A stretch of DNA of 64,000 nucleotides from PALSA-693 sp963780345 (GTDB lineage Bacteria > Actinomycetota > Acidimicrobiia > Acidimicrobiales > Palsa-688): contig CAWABU010000002.1 in the NCBI GenBank assembly GCA_963780345.1, positions 496,001 to 560,000 of the forward strand. Reading direction: 5' to 3'. Made by a program: the position numbers and the translations under genes. The notes beneath the pieces are model-generated. The model searched no databases. It saw nothing but the letters and a program-made list of their open reading frames with translations, and was not told where the DNA came from. Numbering within the stretch: the first letter of the stretch is position 1; each line of letters starts with the position of its first letter. This document shows, piece by piece, positions 19,464 to 27,883 of this stretch.

Positions 19464-21221
19464 TCATGGGGCCGGCTCGCGGACCCGGGCGGCCTCGTTG
19501 CGGATGCGCACTCCCGCTCGGAGCACGGTGACCGCCAGGGCGGCTCCTGCCCCCTCGCCGGCCCGGAGCCGTAAGTCCAGAACCGGCTCGAGGCCGAGCG
19601 CGGCCAGCACGGCCTGATGACCGACCTCGCGGCTGCGTTGCCCGGCGATCAGATGGGCGGCCACGGCCGGCTCCAACTCGACCGCCACGAGGGCGGCCAC
19701 CGACGTCGCCATCCCGTCCAGGATGACCACCCCGCGGCGGGTGGCGACGCCCAGGATCGCCCCGGCGAGCACCGCGAACTCCCCGCCGCCGAGCGCGGCC
19801 AGCAGGGCGAGCGGGTCAGACCCGTGGCCGCGACCACTGACCCTCGCCAGGGCGGTCGTGACGGCCGTTCGCTTGGCCTGGACGGTGGCCGAGTCCGAGC
19901 CGGCCCCCAACCCGATCAGGGAGATCGGGTCGTGGCCGAGGAGGCCGGCGGTTAGGGCGGCGGCAACAGTGGTGTTCCCGACCCCGACCTCGCCGATCGC
20001 GATCAGGCCGGCGCCGAGGGGCAGGGCTGCGCCCGCGGCGACCAGGCGCTCGGTGTCGGCGGCGGACAAGGCGTCCCTGGTCACCAGATCGCCCGTCGGA
20101 TCAACTGGTCGGGCCAGCCGGGCGCCGGCGAGAGGCGGACCGGCGACGCCGGCGTCCACCACCAGCACGTCCAGGTCGGCGGCGCGGGCCGCGACCGCCC
20201 CCACGGAGGTTCCGGCCAGGGCCGCCTCGGCGACATGGCGGGTCACCTCGGTGCGGTAGGCGGTCACGTGGTGGGCCGTAACGGGGTGGTCGGCGGCGGC
20301 GATGAGGAGGGTCCCACCGTCCGCCCGGGCCCCAAGGGCCAGAATCTTGTCGACGGCCCGGTCCAGAACGCCGAGTGAACCCGGCGCGGTCAGGATCCGA
20401 TCGGCGCGGTCATGGGCGGCCACAACCGCGGCTGGCTCGGGTGGGCTGAGGCGGGAGGGGGGAGGGCCGGGACCGGCGTCCCCTTCCGGCCAGCGGTCGC
20501 AGAAGACCAGGTCGTCGAGGGACAGGCGCCTCGACCAGCCGCGACGCTCCAGGCCCGGGGAGGGCGGGCGCTCGTCGGGCCAGCCGACGCAGAGCCAGCC
20601 GAGCGTGGCCACTCCGGCGGGCGCGTGGACCAGAGCAGCCAACCCGGCGGGATCGAACAACGTCACCCAGCCGAGGCCCAGCCCCTCGGCCCGGGCCGCC
20701 AACCACAGGTTCTCGATGGCGCAGGCGCAGGACCACAGGTCGGCGTCAACGAAGGTGGCCCGGCCCAGCACTCCGGCGGGCTCGACCCGCCGGTCGCAAC
20801 AGACAACCAGCCCGATCGGCGCCTCCCGGATGCCCTCGAGATCGAGGTCCAACAGCTGACGGCCGGCGTCGGGCGCCATGGCCGCGGCCTGGTCGAGACG
20901 GGCCCGGTCGGCCAGGAGGGCGGCCCGGGCCCGGATGCCGGGGTTGGTGACCAGGACAAACCGCCAGGGCTGTGAATGACCGACCGACGGGGCGGCATGA
21001 GCAGCGCTCAGGACTCGGGCCAGCACCTCATCGTCGACCGGATCGGGCCGGAACCGGCGGACGTCGCGGCGGGCCGCCAGGATGCGGTGGAGGGCGGTGC
21101 GGTCCTCGACCGGAAAGGCCCATCCGGCGAGATCGGCGGACCGTTCGGCGGCGCTGGAGCGATCGCCGATCGTCGGCACGGGGCGGGGCCATAGCTCGGC
21201 GCCTGATCTCGAAGGGGGCAC
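19464..21221 (-). CDS. Fused 5,6-dimethylbenzimidazole synthase / nicotinate-nucleotide-DMB phosphoribosyltransferase (BluB-CobT)
   Basis: The two enzymes that make and activate the lower ligand of cobalamin are in one polypeptide. The N-terminal part (about residues 25-235) is BluB, a flavin-destructase nitroreductase: LAARRDVRRFRPDPV, AAPSVGHSQPWRFVLV, EGLGLGWVTLFDP. The C-terminal part (about 260-585) is CobT: IGEVGVGNTTVAAALTAGLL with one catalytic Glu, and RLRAGEGAGAALAVTVLRAG with the other. I start at GTG 21221; frames from 21302 (GTG) or 21179 (GTG) are possible. The start region almost abuts the divergent glycerophosphodiesterase gene. No other cobalamin gene and no cobalamin riboswitch is visible nearby. 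Confidence 0.92.
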   Translation of the reverse strand: MPPSRSGAELWPRPVPTIGDRSSAAERSADLAGWAFPVEDRTALHRILAARRDVRRFRPDPVDDEVLARVLSAAHAAPSVGHSQPWRFVLVTNPGIRARAALLADRARLDQAAAMAPDAGRQLLDLDLEGIREAPIGLVVCCDRRVEPAGVLGRATFVDADLWSCACAIENLWLAARAEGLGLGWVTLFDPAGLAALVHAPAGVATLGWLCVGWPDERPPSPGLERRGWSRRLSLDDLVFCDRWPEGDAGPGPPPSRLSPPEPAAVVAAHDRADRILTAPGSLGVLDRAVDKILALGARADGGTLLIAAADHPVTAHHVTAYRTEVTRHVAEAALAGTSVGAVAARAADLDVLVVDAGVAGPPLAGARLARPVDPTGDLVTRDALSAADTERLVAAGAALPLGAGLIAIGEVGVGNTTVAAALTAGLLGHDPISLIGLGAGSDSATVQAKRTAVTTALARVSGRGHGSDPLALLAALGGGEFAVLAGAILGVATRRGVVILDGMATSVAALVAVELEPAVAAHLIAGQRSREVGHQAVLAALGLEPVLDLRLRAGEGAGAALAVTVLRAGVRIRNEAARVREPAP

Positions 21222-21306
21222 GCCATCGAAGCGTACGACCGCAGCCGGGGCCGCGCCGGGCCATAGGGCCCATGGCCCGGCCTCGGGGGTCGCTAGCGTC
21301 ACCCCG

Positions 21307-22098
21307 GTGAGCGGAGCCCGTTTCGCCTTTCTCGATCATCCGGGCCCCATCGCGTTCGCGCACCGGGGCGGAGCTCTCGAGGCGTTCGAAAACAGCTGGA
21401 CCTCGTTTTCCCATGCCCGAGATCTCGGCTACCGCTATATCGAGACGGATGTCAACGCCAGCTCTGACGGGGTGGTCCTGACGCTTCACGATCCGTACCT
21501 CGACCGGGTCACGGAACGGACCGGCCTGGTCCGGGAGATGTCGTGGCGAGAGCTCGCGACCGTCCGGCTCAATGGGGCCGACGGAGGGGAGGTCATTCCC
21601 CGCCTCGACGAGTTGCTGGCGGCCTGGCCCGAGATGCGCTGGAACATTGACGCCAAGCACGACCACGCCGTCGATCCGCTCATCGAGACGCTCCGCAAGA
21701 GCGGCGCCGTCGGCCGGGTGTGCGTCACCTCGTTTTCCGACCGCCGGCTGGTCCACATCCGCCGGGCCCTGGGACCCGAACTGTGTACCGCGCTCGGTCC
21801 GGCCGGCGTGGGCTCGCTGCGGGCCACCAGCCTGCTCCCTTCGGCCCTGTCTGCGCCAGTCACCAGCCGGCTCCACCGGTTCGGAGCCGCCCAGGTCCCT
21901 CTGCGCAAGGGGTGGTTGCCCCTCGTCGATCGGCGGTTGGTGGCCGCCGCCCACCGCGCCGGCCTGCAGGTCCACGTGTGGACCGTCGACGACGAGACCA
22001 GCATGGCCCGGCTGCTCGACCTCGGGGTCGACGGCATCATGACGGACCGGCCCCGCGTCCTGAAGGAGCTGCTGGAGCGCCGGCACGCCTGGAGCTAG
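21307..22098 (+). CDS. Glycerophosphodiester phosphodiesterase
   Basis: Hydrolyses glycerophosphodiesters to glycerol 3-phosphate and an alcohol. From GTG 21307 it is 263 residues. The GDPD signature is complete: IAFAHRGGALEAFENSWTSF with the catalytic His-Arg, YIETDVNASSDGVVLTLHDPYLDRVT with metal-binding Glu and Asp and the second His, and VHVWTVDD ... GVDGIMTDRP at the end. There is no signal peptide, so it is probably cytosolic. It is divergent from bluB-cobT with a very short gap. Confidence 0.92.
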   Translation: MSGARFAFLDHPGPIAFAHRGGALEAFENSWTSFSHARDLGYRYIETDVNASSDGVVLTLHDPYLDRVTERTGLVREMSWRELATVRLNGADGGEVIPRLDELLAAWPEMRWNIDAKHDHAVDPLIETLRKSGAVGRVCVTSFSDRRLVHIRRALGPELCTALGPAGVGSLRATSLLPSALSAPVTSRLHRFGAAQVPLRKGWLPLVDRRLVAAAHRAGLQVHVWTVDDETSMARLLDLGVDGIMTDRPRVLKELLERRHAWS

Positions 22099-22229
22099 TC
22101 CATCGCCGACGACGGGTCACGGGTACCCACTTGGCCCAACCGGTTGCGCACACTGCCGACCCACCAATCCCGCCAGCCGCGCCCTGTACGCCATGCCTTG
22201 TATAGACGTTGATCCTGTAGTACGCGTTA

Positions 22230-22246
22230 ACTCAGACACGCTGAGT
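22230..22246. promoter_or_regulatory. Palindrome upstream of the MFS gene, possible operator
   Basis: ACTCAG-ACACG-CTGAGT, a perfect 6-base inverted repeat with a 5-base centre, lies 30 bases before the MFS start, in a stretch of lower GC content. The position suits a repressor site, but no regulator gene is adjacent and the repeat is short. Confidence 0.3.
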
Positions 22247-22276
22247 GTCCGGCTGTGAGCAATCCGGGGGGTTTGC

Positions 22277-24067
22277 ATGACCGCTACCACCGCTGACTCG
22301 GTCCCCAAACGGGAGGGATGGTCCTGGTTGTGGCACCGGGAACTCGACACCTATCCCGAGACCGGTCCCCGGCTCACCTACCTGGCCATCACGGTGATCG
22401 CCACCATCATGCTCTACTTCGAGCTGTACGTCGGGGGCTCGGTGTCGACGCTGTTCCTGGTCAAGCTGCATATGAGCTTCACCTTCTTCGTTTACACCCT
22501 GGCGATTGGGGCCGTAATCGGGGCGTTTGGTTCGCTGTTCGCCGGGATCACGGACCGGCTGGGGCGGACCAACATCGTGGTGATCGGGCTGGGGGTTACG
22601 GCCGTGTTCACGGCCTTCGTCATTCCGGCCTCGTCGAACAAGTGGGAATTCGCCCTCTTTGGCTTCATCGTCGGCTTCGTCGAGGGAATCTGCCTGGTGG
22701 CCACCCCGGCGCTCATCCGGGACTTCTCGCCGCAGGTCGGGCGGGCCACCGCCATGGGCTTCTGGACCAGCGGGCCCGTACTCGGCAGCCTGGTCGTCTT
22801 CGTGGTCGCCAGCCACGTCATCCACGGGAATCCCAGCCCAAGTTTCTGGGTGACCATGTACCGCATCTGCGGGATTGTCGGCCTGGTCGTCTTTGCTCTG
22901 GCACTGGTCGGCCTGCGTGAGCTGTCGCCCGGATTGCGGGATCAGCTCATGGTGTCGATGCACGACCGGGCCCTCATCGAGGCTCGGGCCTCGGGCCTCG
23001 ACATCGAGGCGTCGCTGCGAAAGCCCTTTGGCCAGCTGATCAAGCCCGACGTCGTCGTCTCGGCCCTCGGGATCTCGCTATTTCTGCTCGTCTATTACAC
23101 CGCGGTCGGCTTCGCCCTCATCTACTTCACCACCGTTTTCCCATTTACCGTCCATCAGGGCGACGCCCTCGGCAACTGGAACTGGGGGTTCAACGTCATT
23201 GCGGTGATCCTTTTCGGCTTCATCTCGGACAAGCTCCGAGTCCGAAAACCGCTGATGATCCTCGGCGGGGTGGCGACCGCCATCATGATCGTCCTCTACC
23301 TCAATCAGATCGGCAAGCCCACGAGCTACTACCACCTGGCGGCTCTGCTGGCGGCTCTGGCCTTCAGCCTGGGAGTCGCCTACGTGCCCTGGATGGCCAG
23401 CTTCACCGAGACCGTGGAAGCCCGCAATCCCGCCCTCACGGCGACCGGCCTGGCCATCTGGGGTTGGATCATCCGGATGGTGGTCTTCGCCTCGTACCTG
23501 GTGCTCCCGGCCGTCGTCAACACCGTGACTCCGCTGGTGACCTACGGCAACACCGTTCAGGCCGCCAGCACCAAATACGCCAGTGAGCTGAGTTTCATCA
23601 AGTCGAATCCCCAGGTCATCGCCCTGGCGCCGGACCTGGCGGCCATCCAGGACCATCCGGCCATCTTCGCCGGGCTGGCGGCCAATCCAAACAGTCCGGC
23701 CCTGCAGGCCGCGGCGCTCAAGGCCGTGGGTCCGGCCACTTTTGCCAGCATCGCCAGGAACCAGGCGGCCATCACCAACCTGATCACCCAGCACCCCGCT
23801 CAGCTGGCGGCGTTGGCGAACGCCAATAACGACCCCAGCTTCCAGATCCTCTTGAAACATGGGCCTTCGGTCCAACACGCCGCCGCGACGACCGGCAGCC
23901 AGTGGAAGACCTGGTATTGGATTTGCTTCGGAGGGGTGATCTTCTTCCTCCTGACGGTGCCGCTCATGAAAGGCCGATGGAGCCCGAAAGCGGCCCGGGA
24001 GGACGAGGAAGCCCACGAGGCCATGGTCCAGGCGGAGCTGGCGAAGCTGGCCCGGGCTACGGTCTGA
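22277..24067 (+). CDS. MFS transporter with large hydrophilic insert before the last helix
   Basis: A 596-residue Major Facilitator membrane protein. Helices run from about residue 33; the family motif between helices 2 and 3 is GITDRLGR. A second half begins after a cytoplasmic loop (residues 215-255). Between the penultimate and last helices (about 420-545) is a roughly 125-residue hydrophilic, Ala/Asn/Gln-rich, probably helical segment (e.g. QAAALKAVGPATFASIARNQ), presumably outside the membrane. The last helix is WICFGGVIFFLLTVPLMKG. The SD is GGGGGG before ATG. The substrate is not deducible; sugar or organic-acid porters are the nearest in feel. Confidence 0.85.
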   Translation: MTATTADSVPKREGWSWLWHRELDTYPETGPRLTYLAITVIATIMLYFELYVGGSVSTLFLVKLHMSFTFFVYTLAIGAVIGAFGSLFAGITDRLGRTNIVVIGLGVTAVFTAFVIPASSNKWEFALFGFIVGFVEGICLVATPALIRDFSPQVGRATAMGFWTSGPVLGSLVVFVVASHVIHGNPSPSFWVTMYRICGIVGLVVFALALVGLRELSPGLRDQLMVSMHDRALIEARASGLDIEASLRKPFGQLIKPDVVVSALGISLFLLVYYTAVGFALIYFTTVFPFTVHQGDALGNWNWGFNVIAVILFGFISDKLRVRKPLMILGGVATAIMIVLYLNQIGKPTSYYHLAALLAALAFSLGVAYVPWMASFTETVEARNPALTATGLAIWGWIIRMVVFASYLVLPAVVNTVTPLVTYGNTVQAASTKYASELSFIKSNPQVIALAPDLAAIQDHPAIFAGLAANPNSPALQAAALKAVGPATFASIARNQAAITNLITQHPAQLAALANANNDPSFQILLKHGPSVQHAAATTGSQWKTWYWICFGGVIFFLLTVPLMKGRWSPKAAREDEEAHEAMVQAELAKLARATV

Positions 24068-24117
24068 ACCCCGACAAGGGAGCACCGCGGCCGGAACGGC
24101 GTGTAGAAACCGGCCCG

Positions 24118-24678
24118 TCAGGTCGGGGACGACCGCAACCGGCGCGACGCGAGTGGTTTGGTCAACACCAGAAATTCGAGGTCAGGGCGCCGGGGGATAC
24201 CGAAGCGCTCATCACCGTAGGGGAAAGGCTCGGTCTGGCCGGTCCATCGGTAGCCGAGCCGCTCGTACCACGCAATGAGGTCGATCCGCTGGCGGATCAC
24301 CGTCATCGACATGTGGTCGGCAGCCCATTCGTGCCGGGCGATCCGCTCGGCCTCCGCCAGAATGGCCCGGCCCCGACCCTGGCCCTGGCGGCCGGGTCGG
24401 ACCGAGAACATCCCGAAGTAGGCCAGGCCACCGGGCCGGCGTTCGAGTTGACAGCAGCCGACCAGAGCTGCATCTTCGTCGGCCAGCAACAGCCCCCCGT
24501 TCGGGTTGGCAATCAGGTCCGCGACGGCGCGGGCGTCGGTGCGCTGACCGTCAAGGAGATCGGCCTCCGTCGTCCAACCCGCCCGGCTGGCCGGGCCCCG
24601 GTAGGCGGACTCGACCAGGGCGACGATCGCCTGCACGTCGGCCGGATCGGCCGAAGCGAACCGGAAGGTCAAGGCCAC
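24118..24678 (-). CDS. GNAT family N-acetyltransferase
   Basis: From GTG 24678 this encodes 186 residues with the acetyl-CoA binding motif A (FGMFSVRPGRQGQGRGRAILAEAE) and motif B (IDLIAWYERLGYRWTGQTEPFPYGDERFGIPRR), as in small-molecule or stress-related acetyltransferases. The frame upstream to 25131 runs antisense through the next gene and is rejected. It is divergent from the CoA transferase gene and convergent with the MFS gene. The substrate is unknown. Confidence 0.85.
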   Translation of the reverse strand: MALTFRFASADPADVQAIVALVESAYRGPASRAGWTTEADLLDGQRTDARAVADLIANPNGGLLLADEDAALVGCCQLERRPGGLAYFGMFSVRPGRQGQGRGRAILAEAERIARHEWAADHMSMTVIRQRIDLIAWYERLGYRWTGQTEPFPYGDERFGIPRRPDLEFLVLTKPLASRRLRSSPT

Positions 24679-24763
24679 GGCCGCATTCTCGCAGCCCACG
24701 ACCGGCCCCCACGATGAGACCCTCCCGATAAGAAATGGTGCCGGCGTGACATTGTGGCCGGCG

Positions 24764-26017
24764 ATGCCTGCGCCCGATCCCGCCCTCCTGTCTTCCACCA
24801 TCGACGTCGCCGCCGGGGCGGAATCCCCGCCGCCGACCGGACCCCTCGCCGGGGTACGGGTGCTGGACCTGACATCGGTGGTGATGGGACCGTTCGCGAC
24901 CCAGTTGCTCGGCGATCTCGGCGCGGACGTCATCACCCTGGAACCGCCCCGAGGCGACAACAGCCGTTCGATGGGGGGCGGACCCCACCCACAGCTATCG
25001 GGGGTGGCGCTCAACCTGCTGCGCAACAAGCGGAATGTCTCGGTCGACTTCAAGCATCCGGACGGGCTCCAGGCCGTGCTGGACATCGCCGCCACCTGCG
25101 ACGCGTTTGTCACCAACCTGCGGCCGACCACGCTCGCCCGGGCCGGGCTGGCCTATCCCGACGTGGTGGCGGTCCGACCCGACATCGTGTATTGCCAGGC
25201 GCACGGGTACCCGACTGGCGGGCCGCGCCAGGATGATCCGGCCTACGACGACGTGATCCAGGCGGAGAGCGGCCTGGCCGACGCCGCGGCCCGGGTGGCC
25301 GGCCAGCCCATGCTGGCGCCGGCGGTGCTCGCCGACAAGGTCTGCAGCCTCACCATCGTGTACTCAGTGACGGCCGCGCTCTACCGACGGGCCCGCACCG
25401 GCGAAGGCGAGCACATCGAGGTACCGATGCAGGAGACGTTCGAGGCGTTCACCCTGGTTGAGCACGGCGCCGAGGCCATACCCCGGCCTCCGGTTGGCCC
25501 CGCCGGCTACCAGCGGGTGCTGACCCCACACCGGCGGCCCTGGCCGACGCGGGATGGGTGGATGGTGGTGCTCCCCTACACCAAGGAGCAGTACGACCGC
25601 ATCTTTGCCGCCGCGGGTCGCGAGGACCTGCTTGGCGACGAGCGGTATGCGACCGGTCGGCAACGCATCGCCAACTCCGGATTCCTCTACGACCAGATCG
25701 GCCGGATGCTGGCCAGCCGGACCACCGTCGAATGGCTCACCTTTTTTCGCGAGCAGGACGTCCCGGCCGGCGCGGTCGCCTCCCTCGACGATCTCGTCGA
25801 CCAGCTGCCCGAGGCCGACCACCCCCACGCCGGGGTCTATAAGCAGGTGCCCCCGCCGGTACGATTCGCCCGGGCGCCCCAGAACGTGCGCCGGCCGGCG
25901 CCCCTGATCGGGGAGCACACCGAGACGGTGCTGGTCGAGGTCGGCTACGACCAGGGCAGGCTGGCGGGGTTGCGCGCCGCCGGCGCACTCGGCCAGGTCC
26001 CCGCCGAGTTCTCCTGA
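24764..26017 (+). CDS. CaiB/BaiF family CoA transferase
   Basis: Class III CoA transferases move CoA between carboxylic acids. The 417-residue protein has the family opening LAGVRVLDLTSVVMGPFATQLLGDLGADVITLEPP, then RNKRNVSVDFKHPDG, the active-site region DPAYDDVIQAESGLA, and LYRRARTGEGEHIEVPMQET. A GTG at 24746 is an alternative start. Its 3' end overlaps the convergent membrane-protein gene by about 70 bases. The acyl substrate cannot be told from sequence. Confidence 0.9.
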   Translation: MPAPDPALLSSTIDVAAGAESPPPTGPLAGVRVLDLTSVVMGPFATQLLGDLGADVITLEPPRGDNSRSMGGGPHPQLSGVALNLLRNKRNVSVDFKHPDGLQAVLDIAATCDAFVTNLRPTTLARAGLAYPDVVAVRPDIVYCQAHGYPTGGPRQDDPAYDDVIQAESGLADAAARVAGQPMLAPAVLADKVCSLTIVYSVTAALYRRARTGEGEHIEVPMQETFEAFTLVEHGAEAIPRPPVGPAGYQRVLTPHRRPWPTRDGWMVVLPYTKEQYDRIFAAAGREDLLGDERYATGRQRIANSGFLYDQIGRMLASRTTVEWLTFFREQDVPAGAVASLDDLVDQLPEADHPHAGVYKQVPPPVRFARAPQNVRRPAPLIGEHTETVLVEVGYDQGRLAGLRAAGALGQVPAEFS

Positions 26018-26970
26018 GCCGAGGTCTCGTGAGCGGGGGCCGGTCGCAGGTAGCCGATGACCATGACCGCCACGAACAGCCCGTAGGCGGCCAGCACATC
26101 CAGAGTGAACCAGCCGGTCAGGGATAGGTGGAGCTCCAGCCCCAGCTGGGCCGCCTGGGCGGGCGTGAGGCCGGCGACTGAAGGCGGGACCGGCTGATTG
26201 ACCTGGACGATGGCCGCGGTGAACTGCGAAGCCAGGACCAGCAACGACCCCACCACGAGCCAGCCGGCGACGGCCCGGTCCCGAAGGCGACTCCCCAGGA
26301 CTGGAACCCCGACCAGGGCCACGGCGACGAGGACGTTGCCGAGAACGAGCGGCCACGGACCGGAGAAGGCGTTGCCGAGGTTGAAGCTGACCGTCCGGCC
26401 GCTCGTCGTCACCACCCCGACGTAACGATCCCAGGCGGGAAGAAAGGCGCCGGCGGTGATCAACCCGAGAAACGCAACCAGCCCGGTCAGGCGGGCACCG
26501 TATGGGCCGGAAGGGGCGGTTTCGACGGCTGGCACCCTGGTGGCGGCGTCGACCGCCACCCCTGGGCTGGCGTCAACCCAGAGGGATGCGGTCGGCTCCC
26601 GTGGCTCGCCATTTTGCCCGACCGGCAGAGGCGTGGTCGGCTCGATGGAGACCGCGGCGGTCGTTTCGACCGGCCCCGCTGCCGTCGGCTCGACCGGTGC
26701 GGCTGCGGTCGTTTCGACCGGGAGCGCGGCCGTCGGCTCGACCGGTGCGGGGAGACTCCTGCCTTCGCCACCCGCCTCGACCGGCCCGGCAACCCCTGCC
26801 GGCGCCAGAGGCGGAGGCGCCCACGGGTTGGCCGGCGTCGGGTCAACCGTGGACCGGGGCTCAAGCCCCGGCGGGGCGGCCCAGCCCGGATCCGGCCCTG
26901 GCTGGGGTGCCGCCGGCGCCCAGCGCGGATCTGGCCGATCTGGACGCGGTGGGGGAACCGCAGGCGCAGA
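25945..26970 (-). pseudogene. C-terminal part of a frameshifted proline-rich two-module membrane protein
   Basis: In this frame there is an open, start-less stretch that continues the DPxW proline-rich linker (DRPDPRWAPAAPQPGPDPGW), then a Val/Pro/Glu/Thr-rich spacer in which a PVEPTAA/PVETTAA unit recurs, then a membrane module of four helices (residues equivalent to GLVAFLGLITAGAFL, PLVLGNVLVAVALVGVPVL, GWLVVGSLLVLASQFTAAIV, FTLDVLAAYGLFVAVMVIG). A gene finder would start it at GTG 26559, but the linker is clearly coding further up. It joins the preceding module (26861-27781) through a single-base shift near 26971. No function is known. Confidence 0.7.
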
Positions 26971-27781
26971 CCCAGCGCGGATCTGGCCGATCGCGCTGGG
27001 GTGAGGGCGCCCCGGGCGCGGCCCGGTCCGGTGCTGCCCATCGGGGGTCGGGCGGTGGTTGCCGCGCCGCCGCCCCCGACCATTGGGGGTCGGGCTGCGA
27101 TGGCAGCGTCGGAGCCCCCGACCATTGGGGGTCGGGCGGCGGTTGCAGCGCCCCGGGCGGCGTCCAGCCCGGATCAGCCTGCGGTGGCTGCGCCACCGCC
27201 GCGGACCATCGGGGGTCGCCTGGTGGCGCCCAGCCGGGCGCGGAAGGAGACGGGCCCGGCGGCGGCCAGGCGGTCATAACCCCGGGAGCCGGATCCCAAG
27301 CCGGCGCCGGGTCGCTCGTGGCGGCATCAAGGAATTGGACCCGGGCCCGGCGGCGCACGGCCATGACGGCCACGATCGCTCCGGCCGCGCCGGCCACCCA
27401 GCCGGCGGTCATCAGCCACACGCCGGTGGAGGACCCGCCTACGCCGAAATGAAGCGCCTCACCCACATCCCCGACGCGGAACCCCAGCTCGGTAATGGCC
27501 AGCCCCGCCGCCAGGGCCGCCCCCAGCCGGACCCGGCCCGGGCCAGAGAGGACAAGGGCCAGGGCAAGGGCCCAGCCGGCGGTCACCACGGCGTAGAGAG
27601 CAGCTTGATCGGGCTGCGACCACACCGATCCCTCACCGATGCTGCCGCCGAAATACGGCGGGAACATGGCGACCAGGTGGAGGACCACGGCGGCCACCAG
27701 CAGCCCGGCGGCCCACAGGTCGAGCCCCGACGGCCGGCGAGCGACCGCATCGCCATGCTGGTCGCGGTACATCACTTCCAT
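26861..27781 (-). pseudogene. N-terminal part of the same frameshifted membrane protein, with DPxW repeats
   Basis: From ATG 27781 (MEVMYRDQHGD) this frame gives a four-helix membrane module (LWAAGLLVAAVVLHLVAMF, LYAVVTAGWALALALVL, GAALAAGLAITELGF, GVWLMTAGWVAGAAGAIVAVMAV), then a cytoplasmic or extracellular Pro/Trp linker with eight or more repeats of the type DPxW (DPRWSAA, DPGWTPP, DPQWSGA, DPQWSGA, DPRWAAP, DPRW). After the last DRPDPRW the frame turns to Arg/Ser/Ala noise, while the same DRPDPRW text resumes in the next frame. One extra G in the GGG at 26971-26973 would explain it. Confidence 0.7.
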
Positions 27782-27883
27782 GGGGCAAATCCTTGTCTCG
27801 CCAGGTGAAGGCAACCTGAAGAAGCACGGCCCGTTGTCCCGGACCGAAGAGCCGCCGTCCGGGTGTGACCGAGGCTGCTCAGA

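Noticed and set aside
21180..21306. Cobalamin riboswitch before bluB-cobT
   Set aside because: No B12-box-like sequence or fold seen in the short divergent region.
26502..27452. Plus-strand frame across the proline-rich linker
   Set aside because: Low-complexity antisense reading of the DPxW repeats.
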